In this document: one piece after another, positions 1 to 6,005 of the stretch
Layout: each line of letters opens with the position of its first letter
Position numbering within the stretch: the stretch's first letter is position 1
Source: an uncultured Ruminococcus sp.
GTDB taxonomy: Bacteria > Bacillota > Clostridia > Oscillospirales > Acutalibacteraceae
Reading direction: 5' to 3'
DNA length: 8,367 bases
Assembly (NCBI GenBank): GCA_958403905.1
Contig: CATXZD010000028.1
Coordinates: 1-8,367, forward strand
The notes under the pieces: model-generated
What the model saw: only the letters and a program-made list of their open reading frames with translations
Databases searched by the model: none
What the model was told of the DNA's origin: nothing
Program-made: the position numbers and the translations under genes

Positions 1-151
1 TCTGTGTTTGTGCAGAGTTCCATGTGCTTTCGATTGCTGATGATACATCGCCTGCAGCAAAAACTGTTACTGCCGATATTCCAAGCATCAACAGTATTGC
101 TGATATTCCTGCTATCCACTTCAATAACTTAATTTTTCTTGACTTTATCAT
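1..151 (-). CDS. DUF3852-like conjugation-module protein, N-terminal part (runs off the window)
   Basis: The frame opens at an ATG at 151-149 behind a strong GGAGG at 162-158 and stays open to the window edge, giving 50 residues. It begins MIKSRKIKLLKWIAG, followed by a hydrophobic stretch and an AVTVFAAGD segment, so it reads as a signal peptide with likely cleavage near VFA-A. The next residues (DVSSAIESTWNSAQTQ) resemble the start of the small DUF3852-type proteins found in the mating-pore clusters of Clostridia ICEs. These have a signal peptide and then membrane segments and sit near VirB-like genes. The start overlaps the end of the preceding gene by 23 bases, so the two are co-transcribed and probably translationally coupled. 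Family assignment is from memory of the N-terminus only. The open frame, ribosome site and signal peptide are seen directly; the conjugation role is inference. Confidence 0.6.
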   Translation of the reverse strand, partial: MIKSRKIKLLKWIAGISAILLMLGISAVTVFAAGDVSSAIESTWNSAQTQ

Positions 152-479
152 TTTTTACCTCCGATTTTCTTAAATCATTCTCCGATATATATCTGACTTT
201 GATGTTCAGCTTTTCAGCAAAGTGAATTTCCGTTTTCATACCCTCGGTTATTTCATCACCGAAAACCCATACCACATCACACACCCAAAGCATAGAAAGT
301 CCTGCAAGCATTCCGAGGTTTCTTTCTTCTTTGTTGCTGTCATCTAAAATCAGCGCATAAAAATGCGGTATGAACGGAGCCATACCGCACTCTAACACAT
401 ATCGGGCATATCGTTTTGCATTTTCAATATTTGCAGATACATTTCCGCCCAAAGGCGAACAGATATATGCCTTGAGCAT
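129..479 (-). CDS. Nucleoside 2-deoxyribosyltransferase-like protein (DUF4406/DUF7768 type)
   Basis: This 116-residue cytoplasmic protein has the small Rossmann-like layout of the nucleoside deoxyribosyltransferase superfamily. It starts with a strand, AYICSPLGG (residues 4-12), followed by a helix with NIENAKRYAR. A GMAPFIPHFYA segment lies at 32-42. Next is a CDVVWVFGDEITEGM stretch (67-81), and then TEIHFAEKL, in which Glu84 sits where the family places its catalytic acid. Members of DUF4406/DUF7768 are common on phages and ICEs; few have a proven substrate, so the reaction is not claimed. Its ATG overlaps the stop of the adhesin gene (TAATG), and its 3' end overlaps the next gene start, so it lies inside one operon. 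The C-terminal tail is Lys-rich (KNDKVKKN) and probably disordered. Superfamily placement is fairly sure; the function is unknown. Confidence 0.75.
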   Translation of the reverse strand: MLKAYICSPLGGNVSANIENAKRYARYVLECGMAPFIPHFYALILDDSNKEERNLGMLAGLSMLWVCDVVWVFGDEITEGMKTEIHFAEKLNIKVRYISENDLRKSEVKNDKVKKN

Positions 480-1672
480 TATTCATCGTCCTCATCTTTC
501 TTCTTGAATTTGATGATGAGAAACGCAATCAAACCGCCGACAGCGACTGAACCTAACCCAATGAAGAAGCCGAGATTTGAGTTATCGCCTGTCTGCGGTT
601 TTTCAGGTTCAGGCTGCGGATAAATTGTTACAGTCTGATCCATATCATTAATGTCAGCATGAACGGAAATTTCCGTTCCATCATGATACAGGGTTTCAAA
701 TACTACAATATCTGTGTCTTTTGTGATTTCAGAGCCGTCAAAGGTGAACGATACTGTAACTTCTCCGTTTGCTTTTTCTGCTGTAAAGGTTACTTCTGAG
801 ATAATCTTCTTACCGTCAACAAGAAACGGCTTGCCTGTCTTTTTATCCATCAAAATACCTTTTATTGTGTATTCTTTGCCGGGAACAAGGTGTTTGTAGG
901 ATACAACATCATCAATAGTTATATCGCCGTTTGCCGTAAATTCCTTCTTCCCGCCAATAGCAGCTGTGGTTTTCAACTCAGGAATTTTATCGTTCTCAAC
1001 TTTGATTTCAATAATTTTCTCATCTTCTGAAATTTCTACCTGATAGTTTTCTTCATTGGGAAGATAACCCTCGGCAGGCTTTAACTCACGGACAATGTAT
1101 TCGCCGTAAGGAATCTCGGTAAATTCAAAAATACCTTCCTCATTTGATTCGGCTATCAGAATTGCAGTTTCTTCTGTAAACGCTGTATCATCTCTGCCGA
1201 ATAAACCGAATAATGCGCTTGAGATGCTTTCGCCTGTTTCACGGTCAATCTTCAAGCCTCGGATTGTGCCGTAGATGATTTCATTTTCAATCGGTTCACC
1301 GTCATTAACCGAGATATGAACAGTTGCAACATCCTGTCCTGCGTATTCAAACACAACAGGATATTTTTTATCGAAAAGAATGTAGTGGCTGTCAGTGCTG
1401 ATTTCCTTAACATAGTAACTGCCGATCGGAAAGTCAGTTGTAAACAGTGCCTTGCCGTTTTCGTCACAGGTGATTATTTCAATAAGTCCGTCCTTTGGAA
1501 TGGCTGTTCCGTTTGCGGCTTTTAAATCTTCATCAGCGTAAAGTCCGAATGAAACATTCAGAATTTCGTCATTGTTTCCGATATTGAATTTCTCGTTCTG
1601 TTCAAGCACTTTTATAAGGTCGATTTCTACCTTTTGTCTGTCATTTGCAAATGATGTTGATGTGTTGGTCAC
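479..1672 (-). CDS. C-terminal part of frameshifted surface adhesin: CnaB domains, VaFE repeat, sortase signal
   Basis: This frame continues the upstream adhesin after a one-base frameshift at 1813-1816. The GTG at 1672 is only the first start codon in the frame and has no well-placed ribosome site. Continuity of the CnaB domain shows that the real reading enters near 1816. By residues of this fragment: the end of CnaB domain 5 (about 1-13), CnaB 6 (15-130, E-box YYVKEIS), CnaB 7 (134-228, YIVRELKPAEGYLP), and a VaFE-type domain (232-352, with VVFETLY at 323-329). A short Pro-rich linker follows, then a sortase-like signal KPQTGD at 358-363, a hydrophobic span (368-388) and a KFKKKDEDDE tail. 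The signal has Lys where classical LPXTG has Leu. The product would be covalently anchored to peptidoglycan and exposed outside the cell. As it stands the fragment lacks a signal peptide and would not be exported on its own. Confidence 0.85.
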   Translation of the reverse strand: MTNTSTSFANDRQKVEIDLIKVLEQNEKFNIGNNDEILNVSFGLYADEDLKAANGTAIPKDGLIEIITCDENGKALFTTDFPIGSYYVKEISTDSHYILFDKKYPVVFEYAGQDVATVHISVNDGEPIENEIIYGTIRGLKIDRETGESISSALFGLFGRDDTAFTEETAILIAESNEEGIFEFTEIPYGEYIVRELKPAEGYLPNEENYQVEISEDEKIIEIKVENDKIPELKTTAAIGGKKEFTANGDITIDDVVSYKHLVPGKEYTIKGILMDKKTGKPFLVDGKKIISEVTFTAEKANGEVTVSFTFDGSEITKDTDIVVFETLYHDGTEISVHADINDMDQTVTIYPQPEPEKPQTGDNSNLGFFIGLGSVAVGGLIAFLIIKFKKKDEDDE

Positions 1673-1755
1673 CTTTTCGTTCTGTCCTGCATAGGTGAGC
1701 TTAACTGTATGGGGTTCGAGATTAATTACTGTACCGTAAGGAGCTGTTTTTTCTA

Positions 1756-4155
1756 CTACACGATATTTTCCGAGATAAAGATGTTTGCTTGTTGCTGTGC
1801 CTTTCGAATTTGTTTTAGAGTTGCAACAAGCTCGTCTTTCTTTACTCTTACCGTTCCGTCAGGAGTTGTGATGTCCTCATCAGCATAGATTTCAAAGACT
1901 GCACCAGACAAACCGCTTACAGAATATTCAGGCTGATAGAATATATCTTCTTCTCCTGATGAAGTTACATTTGAGAAAATCTCACCTGTTTTTTCTACAG
2001 TAATTGTGCCTTTCTGCGGTGCGTTTTTCTTTTCGGTTATTACGATTGTAACGCCGTTTTCTTCACTTGTGTTTTCTGCCGTAATATCAAAGTAAATCGG
2101 TGTTGAATCAAGCACATATCCGTAAGGAGCCTGCACTTCAACGACTGAATAGCCTTTGCCGTAGGGCAGAGTTTCGGGTGTGATGAGGTAACCGTCAGAA
2201 TTTGTATAGAAGGTGTCAATAGTCGTTACCTCGGGATAGGTATAGGTCATAGTCACGAGCTTGCCGTCAGGATTATAAATCTGAAAGCCTGCGCCTGCAT
2301 ACGGTATCTGCTTTCCCGTTTCACTGTCAACCTTTACAATCTTTACATAGCTTTCAAGGCTTGCGTTGTTGATGAGGTACTTGTAAGTCTTATTATTTTC
2401 AGAAATGAATACATCAAAATCGGCAATGAACTCTGTGCCATTCCAGCCTTTGGTCTGATGAACTGTGTATGTTCCGTAGGGCAAATTCTTTGTTTCTGCA
2501 AAACCGTACTCATCACAAATAAGCGTATCTCTTTCAGTTTCTTTTGCCTTGCTGTAGCTTCCCGATGATTTTAAATACACCTGAAATTCTGCACCTTTTT
2601 CGGGAGTTTCAATTTTTGTACTGCCGTCATCTGTATGTTTGATTATGGAGATTTTGCCCTTTATAACATCCTCGGTCACACCCATAGAAATGCTGTTATT
2701 TTCAAGCGTATAGTTTTTTGCTTCTGCGCCGATATGATATTCGGTTTCATCAAGGAGATAACCCTCGCTCGGCTCAATTTCTTTTAAGATCCAGTTATCT
2801 CCGCAAACATAGTATGAAGTTGTAAAACTACCGTTTTTGTCAGTGGTATATTTATCTATGAGCATACCATCGTTGTATATGCCGTATATTGCCCCTGCAA
2901 GAGAAGCGTCACCTTGTGCTGATTTAGTTTCTGCATCCGTTTTAGTAACAGTTAAATTCCACTTTTTAAGCACATTACTGAAATATACTGTTGCAGTTTT
3001 TCCGCTTTCAACCTTAACAGTCTTTGACTTTTGCTCTGCGTATTTACGCAGTGTATTTTCTGTAACCGTATATGTGCCTGGAACGAGATCAGTCAGTTCA
3101 AACTCACCATTTGAATTTGTTTTAACCGTTTTGCTGTAATTATCGCCCTTGACAGTAAACTCAATATTTGCAACATTGCCGTCCTCTGAAGTTTTAATAA
3201 ATTTAAGATTGCCTGCATTGGTTTTTACTTTAAAATATGCTCTAACAGGATCGGCGTCATTTTCAACGCCTGTGATTACATCTTGGAGTGATGTATCACC
3301 ATAAGGAATAAGCACAGCTTTTCCCACATCTGGCATCGACTTTGCACAGTTGAATGTTACTGCGTCGTTTATTGGTTTTGAAGAAGAAAGGGTAAGCTTG
3401 TTGCTTGATACAGATGCACTCACACCACCTGTTGTCTTGAAGCCGAAATCTGAAAGAATATTGTTGCTGTCGGTAAGGGTTAATGTGTATTTTCCGTCCG
3501 AGTATTTCATTTCATAGGTTTCAGCCTTTGAAGCGATTGCCGATGCAAAGCTTGGAACGGTTGAATAATTTGCAAGGCTTTTTGAAATTGCGTTATAAAC
3601 CGACTTAACACCGGGATTTGCACCGCCTGCACAGATACCGTCAATGAACTTTGTATTTGTACATTTATAGCCTTCGCTTGTGGAACGGCATCCTGAAACA
3701 AACTCCCATACAATCAGCTGTGTTGCCACCCATTTCTGATCCTCTGTTCCGCTTAAGCTTTTTCCCGAACCGGGTTTGCCGTAGAGCAGAGCAAGATTGA
3801 TTGCTTTCTGCTTTGCCGAGCCTAAATTTTTCCAAACAGTTGAACCGTCCTCGGTCAGCGTATTGCCTGAATAGAGAGTATGACCGGGTTCAATGCAGTA
3901 GGCTTCTTTTCCGTCTGCAAAAATCTTGCACAGCTCTTCGCCGGGAGTTCCGACTGTATATCCGTCGCTGACCGTTGTCTGCTGAAACTTGATTGTATTG
4001 CCTGTACTGTCATAACAGTAATCAAAAGTGATTGTCACCTTATCACCGCTTGCCGCACTTACGGGGAATGCAAACATTGTTCCGAATATTACTGCAACCG
4101 CAAGCAAAAGTGCCGTTATTCTTGTGAATTTTTTGTTTGACATTAATTTGTTCAT
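1756..4155 (-). CDS. N-terminal part of frameshifted thioester-domain/CnaB surface adhesin
   Basis: This 799-codon frame starts at an ATG with GAGG eight bases upstream. Residues 1-35 form a Sec signal peptide (basic start, long hydrophobic core, cleavage near PVSA-A). Residues about 36-290 form a Cys-Gln thioester domain: Cys87 in AYCIEPG and Gln146 in ATQLIVWEF are the expected partners of the internal bond such domains use to attach covalently to surfaces. CnaB (SpaA-like) domains follow at about 314-394, 398-488, 500-598, 602-708 and from 716 on, with E-boxes TVTENT, ILKEIEPSEGYLL and SVVEVQAPYGYVL. The third has TVHQTKG, with Gln where the isopeptide-catalysing Glu is expected. The frame leaves homology after Leu780-Lys781, and 18 unrelated residues precede a TAG. 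With one base restored the gene runs 4155-479 and encodes about 1225 residues, a normal size for such ICE-borne adhesins. Without the C-terminal anchor the product would be secreted. Confidence 0.9.
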   Translation of the reverse strand: MNKLMSNKKFTRITALLLAVAVIFGTMFAFPVSAASGDKVTITFDYCYDSTGNTIKFQQTTVSDGYTVGTPGEELCKIFADGKEAYCIEPGHTLYSGNTLTEDGSTVWKNLGSAKQKAINLALLYGKPGSGKSLSGTEDQKWVATQLIVWEFVSGCRSTSEGYKCTNTKFIDGICAGGANPGVKSVYNAISKSLANYSTVPSFASAIASKAETYEMKYSDGKYTLTLTDSNNILSDFGFKTTGGVSASVSSNKLTLSSSKPINDAVTFNCAKSMPDVGKAVLIPYGDTSLQDVITGVENDADPVRAYFKVKTNAGNLKFIKTSEDGNVANIEFTVKGDNYSKTVKTNSNGEFELTDLVPGTYTVTENTLRKYAEQKSKTVKVESGKTATVYFSNVLKKWNLTVTKTDAETKSAQGDASLAGAIYGIYNDGMLIDKYTTDKNGSFTTSYYVCGDNWILKEIEPSEGYLLDETEYHIGAEAKNYTLENNSISMGVTEDVIKGKISIIKHTDDGSTKIETPEKGAEFQVYLKSSGSYSKAKETERDTLICDEYGFAETKNLPYGTYTVHQTKGWNGTEFIADFDVFISENNKTYKYLINNASLESYVKIVKVDSETGKQIPYAGAGFQIYNPDGKLVTMTYTYPEVTTIDTFYTNSDGYLITPETLPYGKGYSVVEVQAPYGYVLDSTPIYFDITAENTSEENGVTIVITEKKNAPQKGTITVEKTGEIFSNVTSSGEEDIFYQPEYSVSGLSGAVFEIYADEDITTPDGTVRVKKDELVATLKQIRKAQQQANIFISENIV
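1813..1816 (-). other. One-base frameshift site in the adhesin gene (A4 run)
   Basis: On the coding strand the sequence reads GCA ACT CTA AAA CAA. Adding one A to the four-A run gives CTA AAA ACA AAT TCG AAA. This restores the CnaB continuation LKTNSKGTATSKHLYLGKYR and, past the old stop, VVEKTAPYGTVI, joining directly to the downstream frame. The evidence for a missing base is therefore strong. It could be a real mutation, slippage in a short homopolymer, or a sequencing or assembly error. The site does not fit the canonical X XXY YYZ slippery heptamer in the zero frame, so programmed -1 frameshifting is not favoured. Confidence 0.85.
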
Positions 4156-4171
4156 TAAAAATACCTCTTTG

Positions 4172-4205
4172 CAAAAAAATAAGGCAAAGTCGCTTGACTC
4201 TGCCT
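4172..4205 (-). terminator. Intrinsic terminator or attenuator before the adhesin gene
   Basis: On the minus strand AGGCAGAGTC pairs with GACTTTGCCT across an AAGC loop. This is a ten-base-pair stem with one G-U pair, followed by TTATTTTTTT. It lies between the stop of the DUF4313-like gene and the adhesin ribosome site, only a few bases from the latter. There is no space for a promoter between the T-run and the adhesin start, so adhesin transcription must cross this hairpin. Confidence 0.85.
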
Positions 4206-4239
4206 GCTGATAAAATATTCCGTTTTCAGATAAAGTAAA

Positions 4240-4623
4240 TCATAACTTCATCGCCTGCCCTTCATTGAAATCTTCATCTATATCATCAGACTGCTCAGGT
4301 TCAAAACCACCGAGTTTGTTGTCCACATAATCGGACAGCCATGTTCCTGCAAAGGCTGTGTAGGACTGCAATCGCCACATAGCCAGCTTTCCGATGTCAA
4401 GGTGAACACCTTCAAAAGGATAGAGAATACAGGTAACGCCGTCACTCTTGAACACCGAAACATTCTCAAACTTTGTATTGTCAAGGAGTATTCCTTTATC
4501 CGTGAGCATTTTATTGATACCGTCCACCCATTCCTGTGTTTCACCGCCGCATCCCTGCAAAATGAGTCCTTCCTTGCCGTTCATACGGCGGAGATCCGAG
4601 AGTGTTATACTATTGATTTTCAT
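4240..4623 (-). CDS. DUF4313-like protein of unknown function
   Basis: This is a soluble 127-residue protein with no signal peptide or membrane segment. It begins MKINSITLSDLRRMNGKEGL and has a GCGGETQEWVDGINKMLTDKGIL segment near residues 24-46. A strand-rich middle part includes CILYPFEGVHLDIGKLAMW, and the C-terminus is acidic (EQSDDIDEDFNEGQ). The pattern matches small DUF4313 proteins that recur in conjugative elements of Clostridia, whose role is not established. The start is supported by GAAAGG nine bases upstream. A terminator-like hairpin lies directly before the ribosome site and another follows the stop, so the gene is isolated between two hairpins. The position between a lipoprotein and an adhesin gene hints at a role in the transfer or surface module, but that is inference. 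Confidence 0.7.
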   Translation of the reverse strand: MKINSITLSDLRRMNGKEGLILQGCGGETQEWVDGINKMLTDKGILLDNTKFENVSVFKSDGVTCILYPFEGVHLDIGKLAMWRLQSYTAFAGTWLSDYVDNKLGGFEPEQSDDIDEDFNEGQAMKL

Positions 4624-4640
4624 TTACATTTTCCTTTCAT

Positions 4641-4673
4641 AAAAATAAGCACCCACAATAAAGTGAGTGCCTT
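4641..4673 (-). terminator. Intrinsic terminator or attenuator after the lipoprotein gene
   Basis: On the minus strand GCACTCAC pairs with GTGGGTGC across a TTTATT loop (eight pairs, one of them G-U; two more weak pairs can extend it). TTATTTTTA follows. It starts about 15 bases after the lipoprotein stop, and its T-run abuts the GAAAGG ribosome site of the DUF4313-like gene. Confidence 0.8.
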
Positions 4674-4687
4674 GCTTAATTGTCTGC

Positions 4688-5434
4688 TCAACAGTAGACT
4701 ACATATATTTTGTTGTTTTCTGCAATTACATTGAATGATAAGTCGCTTGGAGCTATGCCACTGCCTTGGTAGTAGCAGGCTACATACTCAACATCACCAT
4801 AGCAATCCGCCGTCAGTTCCGAAGTGCTGTCATAGTATGATGCGTTTGTGGGCGAGAACCAACTTGCGTTGCCTGTATTAAGCGAGGAATCGTATTTCAT
4901 TCCAAGCTGCTGACCATAGGCTATGCAGGCACTCACAGCATACTGAACATCAACCGTTTTTGCTTTGGTAGGCGGTTGCGTCGGTTTTTCTGTAGGTTTC
5001 TGCGTTGGCTTTTCAGCAGGCTTTTGAATAGGAGTTTCAGTTTCTTTTTTAGCAGTTGATTCCGATTTTTGCTGATTACTGTTCGCTGTATTCCTGCTGT
5101 TGTTCTGAACTTCTGATTGCGTTTTCTGAATCGGATCTGTTGCCGAAACAACCGCCGAATTTTGCTCACTGTCGGCTTTTTCTTCGGTTTTGGTATTCTG
5201 TCCCGGAGGCTCTGTTTCTTTTGAAACGGTGGCTTTTTCGGTGGTGGTTGTTTCCTTTTCTGCCGTTGATAAGGTGTTTGTCTGCGCAGAAGTTTCCTCA
5301 GATACAGAAACATCCGCAGTCTTTGAAACTACGGATGTCTTAATATCGTTATTCACTTTTTCTTCTGCCGTACAAGCTGTAAATGTTCCTGCTGCTAAAA
5401 TCAATGTTAACATTATTGCGATTTTCTTTTTCAT
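4688..5434 (-). CDS. Putative lipoprotein with Ser/Thr/Pro-rich stalk and C-terminal cysteine-containing domain
   Basis: This 248-residue exported protein has a basic start (MKKKIAIMLTLILAAG) followed by FTAC. Cys21 is a plausible lipidation site, although Phe at -3 is not ideal. Residues 22-160 form a low-complexity stalk rich in Ser, Thr, Glu, Gln and Lys. It ends in Pro-Thr repeats of the type EKPTQKPTEKPTQPPTK (141-157), as in spacers that cross the cell wall. Residues 161-248 form a compact domain with four cysteines (170, 211, 220 and 248, the last residue) and many Tyr, Ser and Asn. The even number of cysteines would allow two disulfides outside the cell. I do not recognise this domain. 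An AAAGGACGG ribosome site and a candidate promoter precede the gene, and a terminator follows. A role in surface display or mating contact is only inferred from the neighbours. Confidence 0.8.
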   Translation of the reverse strand: MKKKIAIMLTLILAAGTFTACTAEEKVNNDIKTSVVSKTADVSVSEETSAQTNTLSTAEKETTTTEKATVSKETEPPGQNTKTEEKADSEQNSAVVSATDPIQKTQSEVQNNSRNTANSNQQKSESTAKKETETPIQKPAEKPTQKPTEKPTQPPTKAKTVDVQYAVSACIAYGQQLGMKYDSSLNTGNASWFSPTNASYYDSTSELTADCYGDVEYVACYYQGSGIAPSDLSFNVIAENNKIYVVYC

Positions 5435-5459
5435 ACTATCGCCGTCCTTTCAAGCAACA

Positions 5460-5487
5460 AGTATATCCAAAGAATTTGAAATGTCCA
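5460..5487 (-). promoter_or_regulatory. Candidate sigma-A-type promoter for the lipoprotein gene
   Basis: On the minus strand TGGACA (5487-5482) and TATACT (5465-5460) are separated by 16 bases, close to TTGACA and TATAAT. Transcription would begin near 5453, about 20 bases before the ATG at 5434 and just before the AAAGGACGG ribosome site. It is a sequence match only. Confidence 0.5.
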
Positions 5488-5496
5488 GACTTAATT

Positions 5497-5937
5497 TTAT
5501 TTATCTTCTATCATCATTCCCTTCATATTGCTTGTTTTTAATGTTCCCCTATGAACTACAGCATTATCACTTTCTTTTCTTATACGCATATTATTAAGTT
5601 GTTCCTCCGAAAAATCTTTTATAACAATATAACAATCAACACCTGACCTCTTGCCTTTGCTTTTTACAATACCAAGATTTTTCTCATACTCTTTAGGATA
5701 ATTAATATAGAACCAACAAAGATTTTTTTCTTTTCGATACAAATATTCTTTTCCAGGCATTACGCCATTTTTCAAAATCTCATTAATGTTTTCCGAAAAG
5801 GTAAAATGTATAAGTCCATATTTCTTTATGTCGTTCCGATCTTGAACATTTAAAAGTGATTTTGGTGTATGATACAAAAAGCCCATCTTGATAAGTTTAT
5901 TTTTTAAGTATTTAAATACCGTTTTTTCTCTATTCAT
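5497..5937 (-). CDS. Unknown protein with faint DarT-like ADP-ribosyltransferase resemblance
   Basis: The chosen start is the ATG at 5937, because GAAAGGTGG lies just before it. The longer frame from the TTG at 5958 would translate that ribosome site itself. The 146-residue product is basic and cytoplasmic. Residues about 33-60 read YGLIHFTFSENINEILKNG, similar to the opening of DarT/DUF4433-type ADP-ribosyltransferases (a His-x-Thr-like motif, then NI..IL..G). A CWFYINYPKEY segment, a VDCYIVIKDF strand and a late SDNAVVHRGTL segment follow, in an order reminiscent of that fold. The catalytic residues cannot be assigned with confidence. The gene is more AT-rich than its neighbours, has its own promoter, and breaks the run between the AbrB gene and the lipoprotein, so it may be inserted cargo. 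No cognate macrodomain antitoxin (DarG-like) is present in this window. Confidence 0.75.
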   Translation of the reverse strand: MNREKTVFKYLKNKLIKMGFLYHTPKSLLNVQDRNDIKKYGLIHFTFSENINEILKNGVMPGKEYLYRKEKNLCWFYINYPKEYEKNLGIVKSKGKRSGVDCYIVIKDFSEEQLNNMRIRKESDNAVVHRGTLKTSNMKGMMIEDK

Positions 5938-5999
5938 ACTTATTATACCACCTTTCAAATTTAATTTGTTATATATTATACATTAAAAAAACGGTATTT
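5914..5999. repeat. 14-bp perfect inverted repeat around the promoter and start of the AT-rich gene
   Basis: AAATACCGTTTTTT at 5914-5927 is repeated as its exact reverse complement at 5986-5999, with 58 bases between. The outer arm covers most of the -35 and spacer. The inner arm lies in codons 4-8 of the gene. The -10 box, ribosome site and ATG lie between them. The promoter-side arm lies upstream of the predicted transcript start, so the two arms would not pair in the mRNA. A DNA-level role (operator pair, element ends) is more natural than an RNA hairpin. Confidence 0.8.
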
Positions 6000-6002
6000 C
6001 AA
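5975..6002 (-). promoter_or_regulatory. Near-consensus promoter of the AT-rich gene
   Basis: On the minus strand TTGAAA (6002-5997) is followed after 16 bases by a perfect TATAAT (5980-5975). A transcript would start near 5968, leaving about 30 bases before the ATG at 5937. This is the best promoter match in the window. Its -35 element overlaps one arm of the 14-bp inverted repeat. Confidence 0.7.
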
Positions 6003-6005
6003 ATA

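Noticed and set aside
479..1672. Treating the downstream adhesin frame as an independent gene starting at the GTG at 1672
   Set aside because: There is no well-placed ribosome site or signal peptide, and the residues just upstream of 1672 in the same frame continue the CnaB domain back to the frameshift point.
1805..1825. Programmed -1 ribosomal frameshift joining the two adhesin halves
   Set aside because: The zero-frame codons ACT CTA AAA CAA do not form an X XXY YYZ heptamer and no strong downstream structure was noticed; a simple indel is more likely.
4620..4640. Six-codon leader frame (MKGKCK) ending at the start of the DUF4313-like gene
   Set aside because: Its ATG lies at the end of a terminator T-run without a ribosome site, and such a short frame is expected by chance.
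4971..5040. CRISPR-like or tandem DNA repeat in the stalk region
   Set aside because: The repetition is the KPTE/KPTQ codon pattern of the protein stalk, with short imperfect units and no spacers.
4933..5313. Very basic minus-strand frame within the lipoprotein gene
   Set aside because: It is the shifted reading of the Thr/Glu/Lys-rich stalk, which produces Lys/Arg/Gln runs, and it has no start signal.
4402..5597. Plus-strand open frames opposite the DUF4313-like and lipoprotein genes
   Set aside because: They lie antisense to well-supported genes, have no convincing ribosome sites, and read as low-complexity shadow proteins.
5938..5958. TTG at 5958 as start of the AT-rich gene
   Set aside because: It would translate through the AAAGGTGG ribosome site that fits the ATG at 5937 well.
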